This document shows positions 10,671-20,672 of a stretch of DNA of 40,496 nucleotides, piece by piece (position 1 is the first letter of the stretch; each line of letters opens with the position of its first letter). Source of the DNA: Gnetum montanum (Eukaryota > Streptophyta > Gnetopsida > Gnetales > Gnetaceae). A program made the translations under genes and the position numbers. A model generated the notes under the pieces. The model saw only the letters and a list, made by a program, of their open reading frames with translations. It did no database searches and was not told where the DNA came from. Location of the stretch: NCBI GenBank assembly GCA_015680685.1, contig MNCI01027241.1:35651-76146 (forward strand). The letters are read 5' to 3'.

Positions 10671-10958
10671 ATTAGTTAGATTATTCAACAATTAAATTAT
10701 CTCATTCCTTTCATCTTTTATTTTAACCACCCAAAACATAAAACATAAAAATAATAAAAATCATATGCCTTGGTTACACTTAATCATACCTTTGCATGTC
10801 ACAAGTGTAATTGGAAAGAAAATGAATGACTGTTAGGGCAAGTTCACTTCCTAGAGGCTAGTATACTGGAAGATAAAGTGTTCACACAATTCAACTAGAT
10901 CACATGTGAATGCTTAGTGATTCATATGGTTGAGTGTAAGGGTATTCTCCACTCATCA
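10671..10958 (+). repeat. E0 3' LTR, right part
   Basis: The sequence continues the E0 LTR exactly where 3742 stops. AACATAAAAATAATAAAAATCATATGCC matches the ATAAAAATCATATACC block of the E2 LTR, then come a tRNA-distal block with AACTAGATCACATGTG, TCATATGGTTGAGTGTA, and the end CCACTCATCA (the last ten bases at 10949-10958). Confidence 0.75.
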
Positions 10959-11690
10959 ACGTCTCTACCACAATGAAGACATCTACATCACCTATTAGAT
11001 AGCCATTGTATGATTCTAACAATTCTAGAGAAACTCCAAGCTATAAGTAGATTCAAAAATTTGATGAAAGTGACAAGGCATCATTGCACATCAAGCTCCT
11101 CATTGTCTATCCTATGCCATTGTACTTTTGTACTTTATTATCACATCATTTGCTTGGTTGTATGTAGTACAGTACTTTAGAGTCACATCATTTGTTTGGT
11201 TATATGTGATATTGTGCTTCAAGACACATCATTGGGTTGCATGATGTATGTGCTACAAAGTGCAAGGATCTATGATTGTAGTTAGATTCTTTCCTTGTTT
11301 TTCTCTCTCTCTTTTTTGGTGTCATGTAGGGTTAATGTGCTTCTTACAAGAAGCCATCCATATTAACCTTGATAGGATCCTATGCGATTGAGTGGTTTTC
11401 CAACATCAAAATACTTTGGAATAGAGCTCAATTTTGTAAAGATTGTGGGATCTATGAAACCACATTCTAAGCTTGTTAGGACCTTATGGGGTTGACTAGT
11501 TTTGTAGCGATGAAACACTTTGGAGAGGAGCATAAAGCTTGTACATGTTGTGGTGTCCTTCAAATCATATTTTGGAAGAAACAAAGTCTAAAGGTGTGCA
11601 AAGAATGTACCCTATGAATGTGGAAGTACCCAAGTTGGGGAAGCACATAAAATTTGGTGTGTTGGTGGTGTAGGAACAATTTTTATTATG
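10959..11690. repeat. Spacer with two small tandem duplications, no gene seen
   Basis: Two local repeats stand out. A ~42-bp unit starting TCACATCATTTG occurs at 11141 and 11183, with a weaker third copy near 11225. A ~103-bp unit occurs at about 11369-11471 and 11472-11573; both copies carry TTG-TTAGGA/ATAGGA, AC/ACTTTGGA and TTGTGG blocks, diverged. The minus-strand open frame 11363-11584 is made of this duplication and is not recognised. Confidence 0.4.
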
Positions 11691-12206
11691 GAACTTATTT
11701 AACCCCCCTTCTAACTTCTTGATCCTCAATTACAAGGAAAATGTTTCATTTTCATAGATGCTATATGTTCAAGAAAATTTAATATTATTTATTATATATT
11801 AATATTTTATTAGTTAAATTATTAAATTTAAAACACAAATAACTTTATTTCTAGATGTCCAATTAAGGCGACACAAGTGTTGTTAGGATCATTAGTATAC
11901 ATACTATTTTATGATGCACCTAGTGAAATTTTTTGACATTTATCTTTTTGTGGCTATGTAAATATCTCTTTTTATTAAATAAATTTTATTTACTTATATA
12001 TGTGAGTATTATGAAATTTTGCTCTACTATATTACTTCATTGTATTTACGTGCCTAATTAATAATTTTTATCTATTTACCACTTTCTTTTGAGTTAGAAA
12101 ATCAATGTTAAATCTAGATCCTTGAGGTTTTGTAGTATCTTTATTAGTTATTTATAGAATATTTTATAGACAATTAATAGGGGTGTTACAAGGTTGGTAT
12201 CAAAGC
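11691..12206 (+). mobile_element. LTR end plus tRNA-iMet-type primer site of another LTR element
   Basis: GGGTGTTACA (12181-12190) is a typical plant LTR 3' end. Four bases later comes TGGTATCAAAGC (12195-12206), which matches 11 of 12 bases of the tRNA-iMet primer site TGGTATCAGAGC. The upstream AT-rich 450 bp is presumably the LTR, but no TGTAACACC-type start is visible, so its 5' part appears lost. This is a third family in the window, distinct from the tRNA-Asp group (E0-E2, E4) and the tRNA-Asn group (E3, E5). Confidence 0.55.
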
Positions 12207-12511
12207 ATGTATTTTTCCTTGGATGTCATAATATGGAATTATTTTATTTGTTTGATATTTTCTAAATTTGAATTAGGACAAAATGAATAGGGCATATAGT
12301 TTGCATTATAAGAAGGATGTCAAAACTTGAAACAATCTGATTCTAAGTACAAATCAAGACATAGCCAACATGATATCTTAGAGGAATTATAGAATAATAT
12401 AATAATGCCTCAAATGATTCAAATTGGTAACCTATTGCTTATAATTTTTTGTTAGACATTGAGCTCACTAACCACTTCTCATTGGTATAGTTAAGGATGA
12501 TTATTTAAAAG

Positions 12512-13060
12512 ATGTTACATAGAGAAAAATTTAATACTAAGAGATATGTTAGGTCTATAATGCATGAACATGACAATTCAAGGAATGCTAATGCTAAGTA
12601 TGCTATAGAGAAAGCCAAAGACTATGTAAGGGCCATTGAGGTCGACGATGTTGGTACTGTGGGAGCTACGAGACCGAGGGATACTATGGGTTTGAACATT
12701 TTGGAGGTGGATTATGAAAAAATGGTTCACAACATGCTGATTGCAATGATTAAGATGTTCTTGACCATGAAGATGTATCCTTATCATATTTTTGAATTGT
12801 CCCATGATGCTTTGAAAGATAAGATTCATTAAAAATTGAAGTGTGCTTATGCTATTGCTAACCCAAATAAAGGTGGCACCTAGGAGGGCTTTGCAATGTT
12901 TTTGAATGCTACAGAGATCTTGGCTAATAATATTAGGAATGCATATGTTCTTCTTGAACATGATCAACTAGTTACTTATTTCAAACTATACATGATTGGT
13001 GAAAAATACTAGCCTAACTAGTCAAGGATTCTAAGATGTGATGTAACCTACTAAGGTAAA
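12512..13060 (+). pseudogene. Unrecognised ORF remnant downstream of the tRNA-iMet primer site
   Basis: An open frame of 106 codons (12512-12832) continues past stops in the same frame to about 13015. Residues are mostly Lys/Asp/Asn/Met-rich and include IEKAKDYVRAIEVDDVG, MVHNMLIAMIKMF and, after the stop, NATEILANNIRNAYVLLEH. Its distance from the primer site suits a gag gene, but I cannot match it to a gag family. It could instead be an inserted gene fragment. No partner domains follow. Confidence 0.35.
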
Positions 13061-13849
13061 ATTTAGCTTGATGTTTGTTCTCTTCTTTTTCTAGTCCTTA
13101 TTTGTGGTTCTGCTCTCTTGTTTTGATCTTTTGGTATTGATTTAACTTTGGAATTTTTATCTATTAATGGATGTTGAACTTTTTCCATGGATGGTTTCAC
13201 CCACGAGGGCCAGTCATGATGTATCCACTTTTTTTTGAAGTTAATATTAAATTTTAGAATTCCAAAAAAAATGGATGTAACAATTTCCATTGCTTTAGAT
13301 ATTAGCACAAAACCTCTACATGTATATTATTAGTTTGCTAAAGAAGTTTTTCTTTCTTTATTATTATTATTTTTTGCTAATAGTAAGGATTTTGTTTTTT
13401 CTATAGAATAATCTAGAATAATCCTTTATCTTTTGCATTTAAACTTATGTCATATATAAAATTGTGTAGAACCCTCCACTTTTTCTGCCCAAAATTTATG
13501 TCCTAAATCTTGAATTTGTTCATTATGTACCTAGGAATTTTTTCAACAAAAAATTCTACATAGCTTCTTACCTACATTATGTCATCAAAGTATAGGTCAA
13601 TGTTTGGAACCTGTTTTTGTTAAGTCTTCTTCATTGATCTGTTGGAAATAGTTGAAGCCAATTCACATAAGCTAAGAAAAAGAGCCCAAATTATAATATA
13701 TTCTACAAATACCTTATTTTTTATTGTTTTAAGTGCATACGTAGTTGGTAATATAAATGTTAATGACAAGAACATGAGTTATAGCTTAGCTGATTAGTTC
13801 ACATTATTTGCACGCCAAAGTACAGAACCTTCCTGAATGGAGGCCTTAT
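13061..13849. other. AT-rich spacer, no gene seen
   Basis: Nothing recognisable is present apart from T-rich runs, for example 13345-13378. The minus-strand open frame at 13063-13308 has no recognisable domain. Confidence 0.5.
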
Positions 13850-14310
13850 CCACAACTCACAAACAAAACTACACATGAAACTTTTAGTTTGTTATGATTT
13901 TCAACAAATAAAATGCTCTAAATTGCAAAGTTGTTATCTCGTATTCGTACATCATCATTTATTCAAAACAAAACTTTATGGAATTCAATCGAGGAAATTG
14001 ACTTCTACAGTTCTTTCTGTACATTCAGGTTTCTTTGACAACTACAATGTATCATTCTGTACATACTGTTAATTTTCTTATAGATCCCACAAAAAATAAC
14101 AGAGCCATAAATTTTACATACTGTGAAAGAGCATGTGATGTCTGCATGCATCATTTGCCAAGATCTACCTATAGAAACAGGACCACATTCAAATTGATTA
14201 ATGAACAGGATGAGCATATTTATTAAATTTAACTCATAATAATGAGACAGTATCTCAAAATCCTTCTCATTCATACAATCTTACCACAAATTATATTATT
14301 TATGGTTATC
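13850..14310. repeat. Block A: homologue of 37245-37830
   Basis: Matching landmarks occur in the same order and orientation: AACTTTATGGAATT (13970; 37399), GTAGATCCCA-type TAGATCCCAC (14082; 37542), CAGAGCCATAAATTTTA (14100; 37566), ATTTGCCAAGATC (14153; 37645 ATTTACTAAGATC), and ATTACCACAAATTATATTAT (14280-14299; about 37767-37790). The right-hand copy lies just 3' of the LRR pseudogene on the minus strand, so block A may be the 3' flank of a second, lost gene of that type. No coding capacity is evident. Confidence 0.6.
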
Positions 14311-14448
14311 AGAGATGACTTGTATCAAATAAAAGGCAACGGATTGAAAACATAATGAATCCCTATGCCAAATAAATACATTAAAATAACCATTAAAAGG
14401 TGCGAGTTGCACCAGGTCATTATTAAATTAATATTATTATTATGCACA

Positions 14449-14508
14449 CGATACTTTCTTGGTCAATTCATCAATATTCGATACTTTCTTGGTCAATTCA
14501 TCAATATT
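14449..14508 (+). repeat. Perfect 30-bp tandem duplication
   Basis: The unit starts CGATACTTTCTTGG and occurs at 14449-14478 and 14479-14508 without a difference. It makes the repeated start of the 14442-14744 open frame and is not evidence for a gene. Confidence 0.85.
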
Positions 14509-14519
14509 CGAGTGCTGGA

Positions 14520-14963
14520 AAATTCAGACAAAGCAGAGTAAGCTACCAAAAAACAAAACAGCAATTAGTAAGCTTGCTGCTCTACCCAGGTCGTCCCTTT
14601 GAAGGGCGTCCCTTTGGAGGCCATTTAGACGACTTTGCCGCATTTATGGCTAACTTTGGTTATGGCAAAGATAAAGGGCAGGAGGGTCTGGAGAAGAAAA
14701 CGGAAAGTTCCAGAAAGGCCGATTTTGCACAACGGAAGGCCTGAACTAGAAACAGAATGTTGCAGGGAATCTGCCTCATGCCTCCCGTAACTCCGGTGCC
14801 CCTTGCAACTTCAGCAAAAATGGTGGCTGTGCTGAGCAGAGACTCTGCTGTAATTAAGTTTCTGGGCAAAACGGTCTTCCAATACTTTTCAACTTATGGA
14901 TTTCTGCAAACAAAAACGCAATCACTCATCTATGTGGCATGTGTAGCCCTGGATGGCGTTTGA
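14520..14963. other. GC-richer, gene-like stretch of unknown content
   Basis: Base composition rises above the surroundings, and open frames run on both strands: plus 14442-14744 and 14757-14963, minus 14660-14869. The plus frame contains GRPFEGRPFGG (a short internal repeat from CGTCCCTTTGAAGGG/CGTCCCTTTGGAGG) and DDFAAFMANFGYGKDKG. No family is recognised. It could be an exon or promoter/UTR remnant of a host gene, since it lies next to block A. Confidence 0.3.
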
Positions 14964-15149
14964 ATGTCACTTTGCCCTTACCAGCTGAGATTAATCTAGA
15001 TAGTTAATCTGTCTAAAATTTTGTTTGAACGTTGCTTTGCTCTTATCAGCTGATATTATTTTCCAATTTTGGTAGCCATACAAGATGCACCGTGGGCAAT
15101 AGTATCTTAACCAGTTTTTCGTAAGTGTTGCTGTGTGACCAAAATTTAT

Positions 15150-15273
15150 GCATCAATATATATATCAAATGTATTACATATATATATATATAACTATAAA
15201 TTACAATTTTCTATATATTAAAGATATATATTATAGATTATTGTCTACTATTTTTTTGGCATTTATTGCCTTC
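15150..15273. repeat. TA-rich low-complexity tract
   Basis: Alternating TA runs (15157-15195 and 15211-15238) sit immediately before the undetermined base at 15274. No coding signal. Confidence 0.8.
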
Positions 15274-15340
15274 NTGGCTTGGGCAAACATCTGCTTTACT
15301 TGAAGTTGACAAGGCAAACATCTGCTTTACTTGAAGTTGA
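15274..15340. other. Undetermined base followed by a 31-bp-period duplication
   Basis: A single N stands at 15274. A 28-bp string starting GGCAAACATCTGC is present at 15282-15309 and again at 15313-15340. An exact repeat directly beside an N is a common sign of an assembly join or an unresolved repeat. The open frame 15279-15509 begins inside this duplication and is not recognised. Confidence 0.6.
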
Positions 15341-16312
15341 TGGGAGAGGAAGAGGTGGCTGTTTTCACACAGCTGTAGCAACTATAGGAATGCTTAGTAG
15401 AGCAGCTTATGTTTTAACAATGAATATGTTTGGATGTATGTCGTCATCATTCGTCTATTTGTTTTGTGGGTACATTTCGATATGCCTTTTGATTCAAGGA
15501 ATGCCATGAATTGAATTTGCTTATTTTAGGATGGTGTAAAAGAGGTTACTAATGTACTTAGTAATGTTGGAAATACCAAAAAAGCAAGGTTTTGCAATAG
15601 GCCCTGCACCTCTAGCTTCTTTTCTTTTATTCAGTCCATATATGCATGAAGTGTCATCATTTGTAGACTAGACTTTTAAAGAGGCATGCATTTTTCTCTG
15701 GTCATTTGATCAATCCTATGGATCTGAATGCCCATTTTAATAATCTAATAATGTACATTGAGGGTGTGGATCTTTCATTTCTTTTCATTGGACACATTTC
15801 CAATGAAAAAACTTTTACAAATGTAATTTAAATGCCATAACTAGGAAAAACGTTGTTACTTTCATTGACAACCATATGGTTTAGGCTTGATGTTGTAATA
15901 GTTCTAAAAACTTGTTTTTCAGAAAATAAGCTCAAACTCCATGAGTTACTTGCATCATAGTCAAAATGACCCATGGAAAATTAGATTTTCACCCCTTCGA
16001 CTCTACCAAATATGCCCAAATTTTGACTCGCCTGGTAAGTCATGAGTTACTCAGCTAGAATAAGAAACTCGGAACTCTACGAGTTTCATAACAATGTTTG
16101 TGATATTAACCTCTATAATAAGAAATTATAATAAGAAAATTAGATTTAGGATCTGCTTATTCTTTATGTTACTATTTCATAGATATAAATGTTTTTGTGT
16201 TGCAGCATGTCATGATAGGGCATGCATTAGCCATATATTACTTTTCTATTTTTCTCTAGGTATAAACTAATTTTAATTTCTAATGAAAATGCTTTGCAAT
16301 TTATAAAGTTGA
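15341..16312. other. Spacer, no gene seen
   Basis: AT-rich sequence without domains. Around 15975-16085 there are repeated GACTCG/GAGTTAC/GAGTTTC words, typical of old plant repeats. No element boundaries are visible. Confidence 0.4.
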
Positions 16313-16810
16313 TGTTGATGCATAAATTTTGGATGCATAACATCAACTCGTTTGAGGTGACTATTGCCTAGGGTGCCTCCTATATGGGTACAGAATCTTA
16401 AAAATAGTCTCAGCTGAATAGTGCTACGTGATATTTCAAAAAAGGTAAATTAAATTAAAAGTTAGGTAATTTGAATTGAGCAATAGTTTTGAATTCCAAG
16501 TCTTAACGAAAATGTAGTAACTAGTGAATTTAAATGTTTCCCTAGTCTCTTGCTACTATAGGTCTATGCCATCTCATTGTCATAGACATTGCCATAGTTG
16601 ACATTGATCATAGCCATTGAGAGAGGGAGAAAGAGAAAGATCCTTAATGTCTACCACCTGCTTGCCAGTAGAGCCTACTACCACTTGTTGTGCTGCTAGT
16701 GAGGAAGGGAGGATAGAGAGATGTCATTGTCGCTCCATGAGCCATGCGCACTACTGCTACTGTTGACTATTAGATGAGCTATTGCTGACTACCATGTGAG
16801 TTATTTAAGT
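16313..16810 (-). repeat. Inverted LTR fragment of the E3/E5 family
   Basis: Read on the minus strand, this matches the last ~500 bp of the E3 5' LTR: CAGCTGAGACTATT, GTACCCATATAGGAGG, CCCTAGGCAATAGTC, CATCCAAAATTTATGCATCAACA, and a CTCTCTCAATGGCTA block. It ends precisely at TGTTGATGCAT (16313), the complement of the family's CATCAACA terminus. No primer site or gag follows on its downstream (left) side, so it is a solo LTR or truncated LTR. The other end was not located. Confidence 0.65.
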
Positions 16811-18058
16811 CATTTTGATTATTTTTACCATTAGTTACCTTAGCCCTCATGATAAATTTTCAAAAATTACATCCTTAGCCCTCATGATAAATGGGTTGAA
16901 CTACTGAAGCTCATAAGTTTTCAAACAACTAATATTAAAGGTTTGGTTTGCAAGATATTACAAATGTATTAAAATATTGAAAATCATGCGGTTCCAAAAT
17001 GGCTAGGAAATATTGAATTTGGAGGAAATTTCAATATAAAAACATTATAAACTAATCAAAATTAATAAGAAGTAGTCCAAAAATTATCATAAATTTAGAA
17101 ACGTTATTCATGATATCCTTGAAGATGTGTGGTTGGTTCAGAGCCATGATCAACAAAACTATGTAAACGGATCCTCCCCAAAGCAAGCTATTACCATAAT
17201 GTCCTTGCATAACCACTTCTATAGATGTCTGTAGGCACCTTAGAAGTTAAATGTAGATCATGCCTTTTAAACAACACACAACTGCCTTTGTTAGGATCCT
17301 ACACTATACTATACATAACCATTAGGTACATAATTATATGTAGCAATGAGATAAGTAATGAAACAAGAAGGAATTATAGAGATCAAGACAAGAGATACTT
17401 TATCATATTTGCAACATGTCCTTATGTTAATTATGATTAAGATGATCATCATACATATCTATCTAGTATCTAGACCAAGTCTATATCTTTACTAGTGACA
17501 TCGCACTACATCATTATGAACTTGCCACCATGAGATCAACCACTACCATATGAAAACAACAATACTCAACAAAAGAAAATATGAAAGCAATTTTGATTAA
17601 TTAATTACTTAAACATTAAGTTTAAGAGAACTTGGCCTTTTGTTAGAGAAGTGTCTTTAGGCACGAGTAACATGTCTTTCTATCTCCATAGCTAATGCTA
17701 ATCCCATCATAGGAGTACCTTTAGGCATGAGTAACATGTCTTTCCAATCACATAATGGGACTAGTGCAAGAGACCTTTGGGATTCATAGAAATAGCCTAG
17801 CTTCAAGCATGGGTAACATGCCTTTTCTAGTCACATGGTAAGGAAACACTTATTCAAGAACATGCTTTGATCAAAATTTAAACATGAGTAATGCCATAAA
17901 CATATGGAGTAGTAATATTCATAGAGGAAGTGGAAAGAACCAACAAGTTCCCTTGATTTCATACCCATTTTCATTTCCCCTTGGTCCTTTCCCTTTCTTC
18001 AAGGCATAATGATCAAGAGTTAATTTTAGTTTCATATGAGAAGAATCATACTACTTTC
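16811..18058. repeat. Repeat-rich spacer, possibly the rest of the inverted LTR
   Basis: A 20-bp string, CCTTAGCCCTCATGATAAAT, is duplicated at 16838-16857 and 16873-16892. A degenerate unit with AGTAACATG and an AGGCAYGAGTAACATGTCTTTC core recurs near 17652, 17717 and 17810. No protein-coding signal. The stretch may be further inverted LTR, but I could not align it confidently with 18059-19480. Confidence 0.35.
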
Positions 18059-19996
18059 TGTTGATGTCAACATCACCCATGCTATCGTTCAATAGATTCA
18101 AAAATTATAGACATCATAAAATTTTATGACCAATTACATATAGACATTACAAAGAAAGATCCACTAAGCTAGGATTTTTAAAAAAAGAGAATTCAAAATT
18201 TTGAATAGAAAGAAGGAATATCTTTGTTCCCAAAAAAATAAGATTACTGAATCCCAAAAACTAAAAAGTATTTATTTTTTAAATTTGTAACTTTGAAAAA
18301 GAAGAAATTGAGAAAGCTACACCTTGCCATCAATGGAGCTAAATTTTAAATAGTGACATTTATAAACCTATCCAACATCCAACCTAGAGTGAAGAACATG
18401 TCATCTAAAACCCTGAACTGCTAAACTATGATGTTTAAAGCCAAGGCCAAGGGCAACAACATGTTATTGCTTTTAGGTAGGTCTCCCTCCTATGCCACAG
18501 TGGTCATAGTGCCTCTATGTGCAATAGCCAAAGAGTGTGTTTTGAACTCTACTTATCTAAGTCCAATATGATAGAGCTTAGTTATTTTTTTGTATTCATC
18601 CATTCATGTGCAACTACTTGGTTCATTGCTTTTTACATGTTTAAATGTATCATTATTTTCCAACCATTGATATCTGATTTTATTTTGAGTTTCCTGTACC
18701 AAAATTTGAAATCGAAATCTATCCTTGTATGTGCATTGATCCATAACAATACCCTTTGCATGTACTACATTGCATTGGACCAAACTAGAGTTTTCATAGG
18801 CACTTTCTGCAGAATAGAAATTTGCTCATGATTTGTTACTTCTTACTTCACAATTAAGCAATCTTTCTATGGAAGAGAAAGTGGTTGCTAGGTGTGGCAT
18901 GGCGGTGATGCTAGATGGTGGACATTCATGGCAAGCATTTCGCATTGGTGGATGTATGATAAAAAGTGATGGTGCCAAATGTAGCTTCTAGAAGTTCCAC
19001 AAAGAGCGAGATGGATTAGTTACGGAGAAATGGAAAGTGGTGGATGTTACTAGGATATCAAATGTCATCGACATGAGGTGGTTTCCTTCCTCTTTGATGC
19101 AGCTATAAAGAATGAAATGGCGAGACACTAGGGGGATCACCTTGATGGGGTCCTCCTTAACAACTCAGGCTTGCTACATGAACAGTAGTAAAAAGAGAGA
19201 TCCTGGGGATGAGCTAGTAGACAATGAGATTTTTTCTTTTTTTGTCCTTTTGTATTAGACTCCTGATAGTTGCAGACTTAGGAATAGAGATAGCAACATA
19301 TCTGCAGCATGTGATAGTGGGATTTATTAGCTACACTAGTAATGATATGTAGACAATATAGCCATGATAGGGTTTACTAGTTCTATTTATTTTTTGTTTG
19401 CTGGACATAAGGTGGCACACAACAGTAGACCTCTAACGGAATGGTCTCCCATTCTTCTTCCATTCATAGAAGCTTTCTCCCCCTTCCTCTCTTAGTCATC
19501 TAATGGTAGTAATGAGTAGCAGAGAGAGATTTCTCCCTCTCTTTTACTGGTGGTGGTGAAGCATGGGTGGTGCTAGTAATGGGTAGCCTACTCTCTTTCC
19601 CCAAACATATAGTAACACAATAGCAGTAGCAGGCAGCCTCTTTTGGCATGGGATCCAGCTTCTTCTCTCTCCCTCTTTCAATGGCTACGAGTAGTGTTGG
19701 TTGTAATGACATCTATGACTGATTAGTGGCACAAACATTGGTAGTAGTAGTACTAGGGAAAAATTTATTTTTTGTAGTTCCCTATTATTTTAGAAAATCA
19801 CTTATTTTAAAATTCCAATGCATTACAATTAAAATTTTCTTTTTTGTGTTTACTTTTTTCAAAAGGCCACGTAGCTCTCTCTAGTTCAGAGTATTCCTAG
19901 GTTTCTATACCCATATGAGAGGTTTCCTAAGCAATAGTCTCCTAAAATGAATTTTTCTTTCCATGAGATGGTACATCCAAAATTTATGCATCAACA
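18059..19996 (+). repeat. E3 5' LTR
   Basis: The 1,938-bp LTR starts TGTTGATGTCAACATC and ends CATCAACA, giving an 8-bp inverted terminus TGTTGATG/CATCAACA. Its first ~425 bp align with 31945-32408, including AATAGATTCAAAAATTATAG, ACATTACAAAGAAAGATCC, CTTGCCATCAATG and GGCCAAGGGCAACAA. Its last ~150 bp match 39630-39747 and the inverted 16313-16450. The hydrophobic open frame 18517-18831 lies inside the LTR and is not a gene. Confidence 0.75.
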
Positions 19997-20001
19997 CCTT
20001 T

Positions 20002-20018
20002 TAGGACTAGAAGGAGGA
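20002..20018 (+). other. E3 primer-binding site (tRNA-Asn type)
   Basis: TAGGACTAGAAGGAGGA lies five bases after the LTR end. The complement of the plant tRNA-Asn 3' end is TGGCGCTAGAAGGAGGG. The better preserved copy in E5 (39754) agrees in 15 of 17 bases and supports the assignment. The tRNA identity is from memory of the plant tRNA-Asn acceptor end. Confidence 0.55.
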
Positions 20019-20672
20019 CTTTTCTCCCACCTTTTGTTTATCAACTCTTCTTGCCATTTTCTTGTGGCTATTTCATTTTCTGATCCTATCTTGGAACTTG
20101 TATTTTTTTAAAACCTTTGTCCTCAAGCCCTTTATTTTCTACCTTTTTTTATGCTTTCCATTTTCTAAAAATTGTTGTTACGGAAACCTTTTTTTTATAA
20201 CCCTTGATTCCTAGTTTCATTTTTGAATTTCTAATTTTGGTGGTCCTTGCCTATGTTCTAACTTGGACAAGGTGGCTTTATTATTCAATTTTTAATTTAT
20301 TTTTTTGAATTTTTTATTTTTTTTATTTTTTGTTATTTTCCTTTTAAACTTCAAGAATTTATTTTTCATTTAAAAAATTATTTTTTAAAAACAATTACCA
20401 TATTTTAGTTTTTTTGGAAAAAATATTCTTTTTAAATATAGCATACTTTAGTGTCTTATTTTAAAGATATAATATTATTTTAGTATTTCTTCTTTTTACT
20501 CAATTTTCTTACTTTAACAATTAGACTCTGGGATTCTTATTTTATGAAAAAACCCTCCTAACAAGAATCACTTACCTTTGACCCAAATCAACCAGTCACT
20601 TGTCTCTTCACATTAAGGAAATGATAAGCTTTATATTTCTCGATTTCTAGTCATAGGAGAACTTGGACTAGG
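20019..20672 (+). other. E3 AT-rich untranslated leader
   Basis: The ~650-bp leader between primer site and gag consists mostly of T and A homopolymer runs (20284-20420). E5 has an equivalent T/A-rich leader (39771-40147). A long, low-complexity leader is a shared feature of the family. Confidence 0.55.

Noticed and set aside
12578-12967. 129-codon minus-strand open frame
   Set aside because: It overlaps the plus-strand remnant 12512-13060, which continues coherently past stops, and shows no recognisable motif.
18517-18831. 104-codon hydrophobic open frame resembling a membrane protein
   Set aside because: It lies entirely inside the E3 5' LTR, has no family resemblance, and its hydrophobicity follows from T-rich composition.
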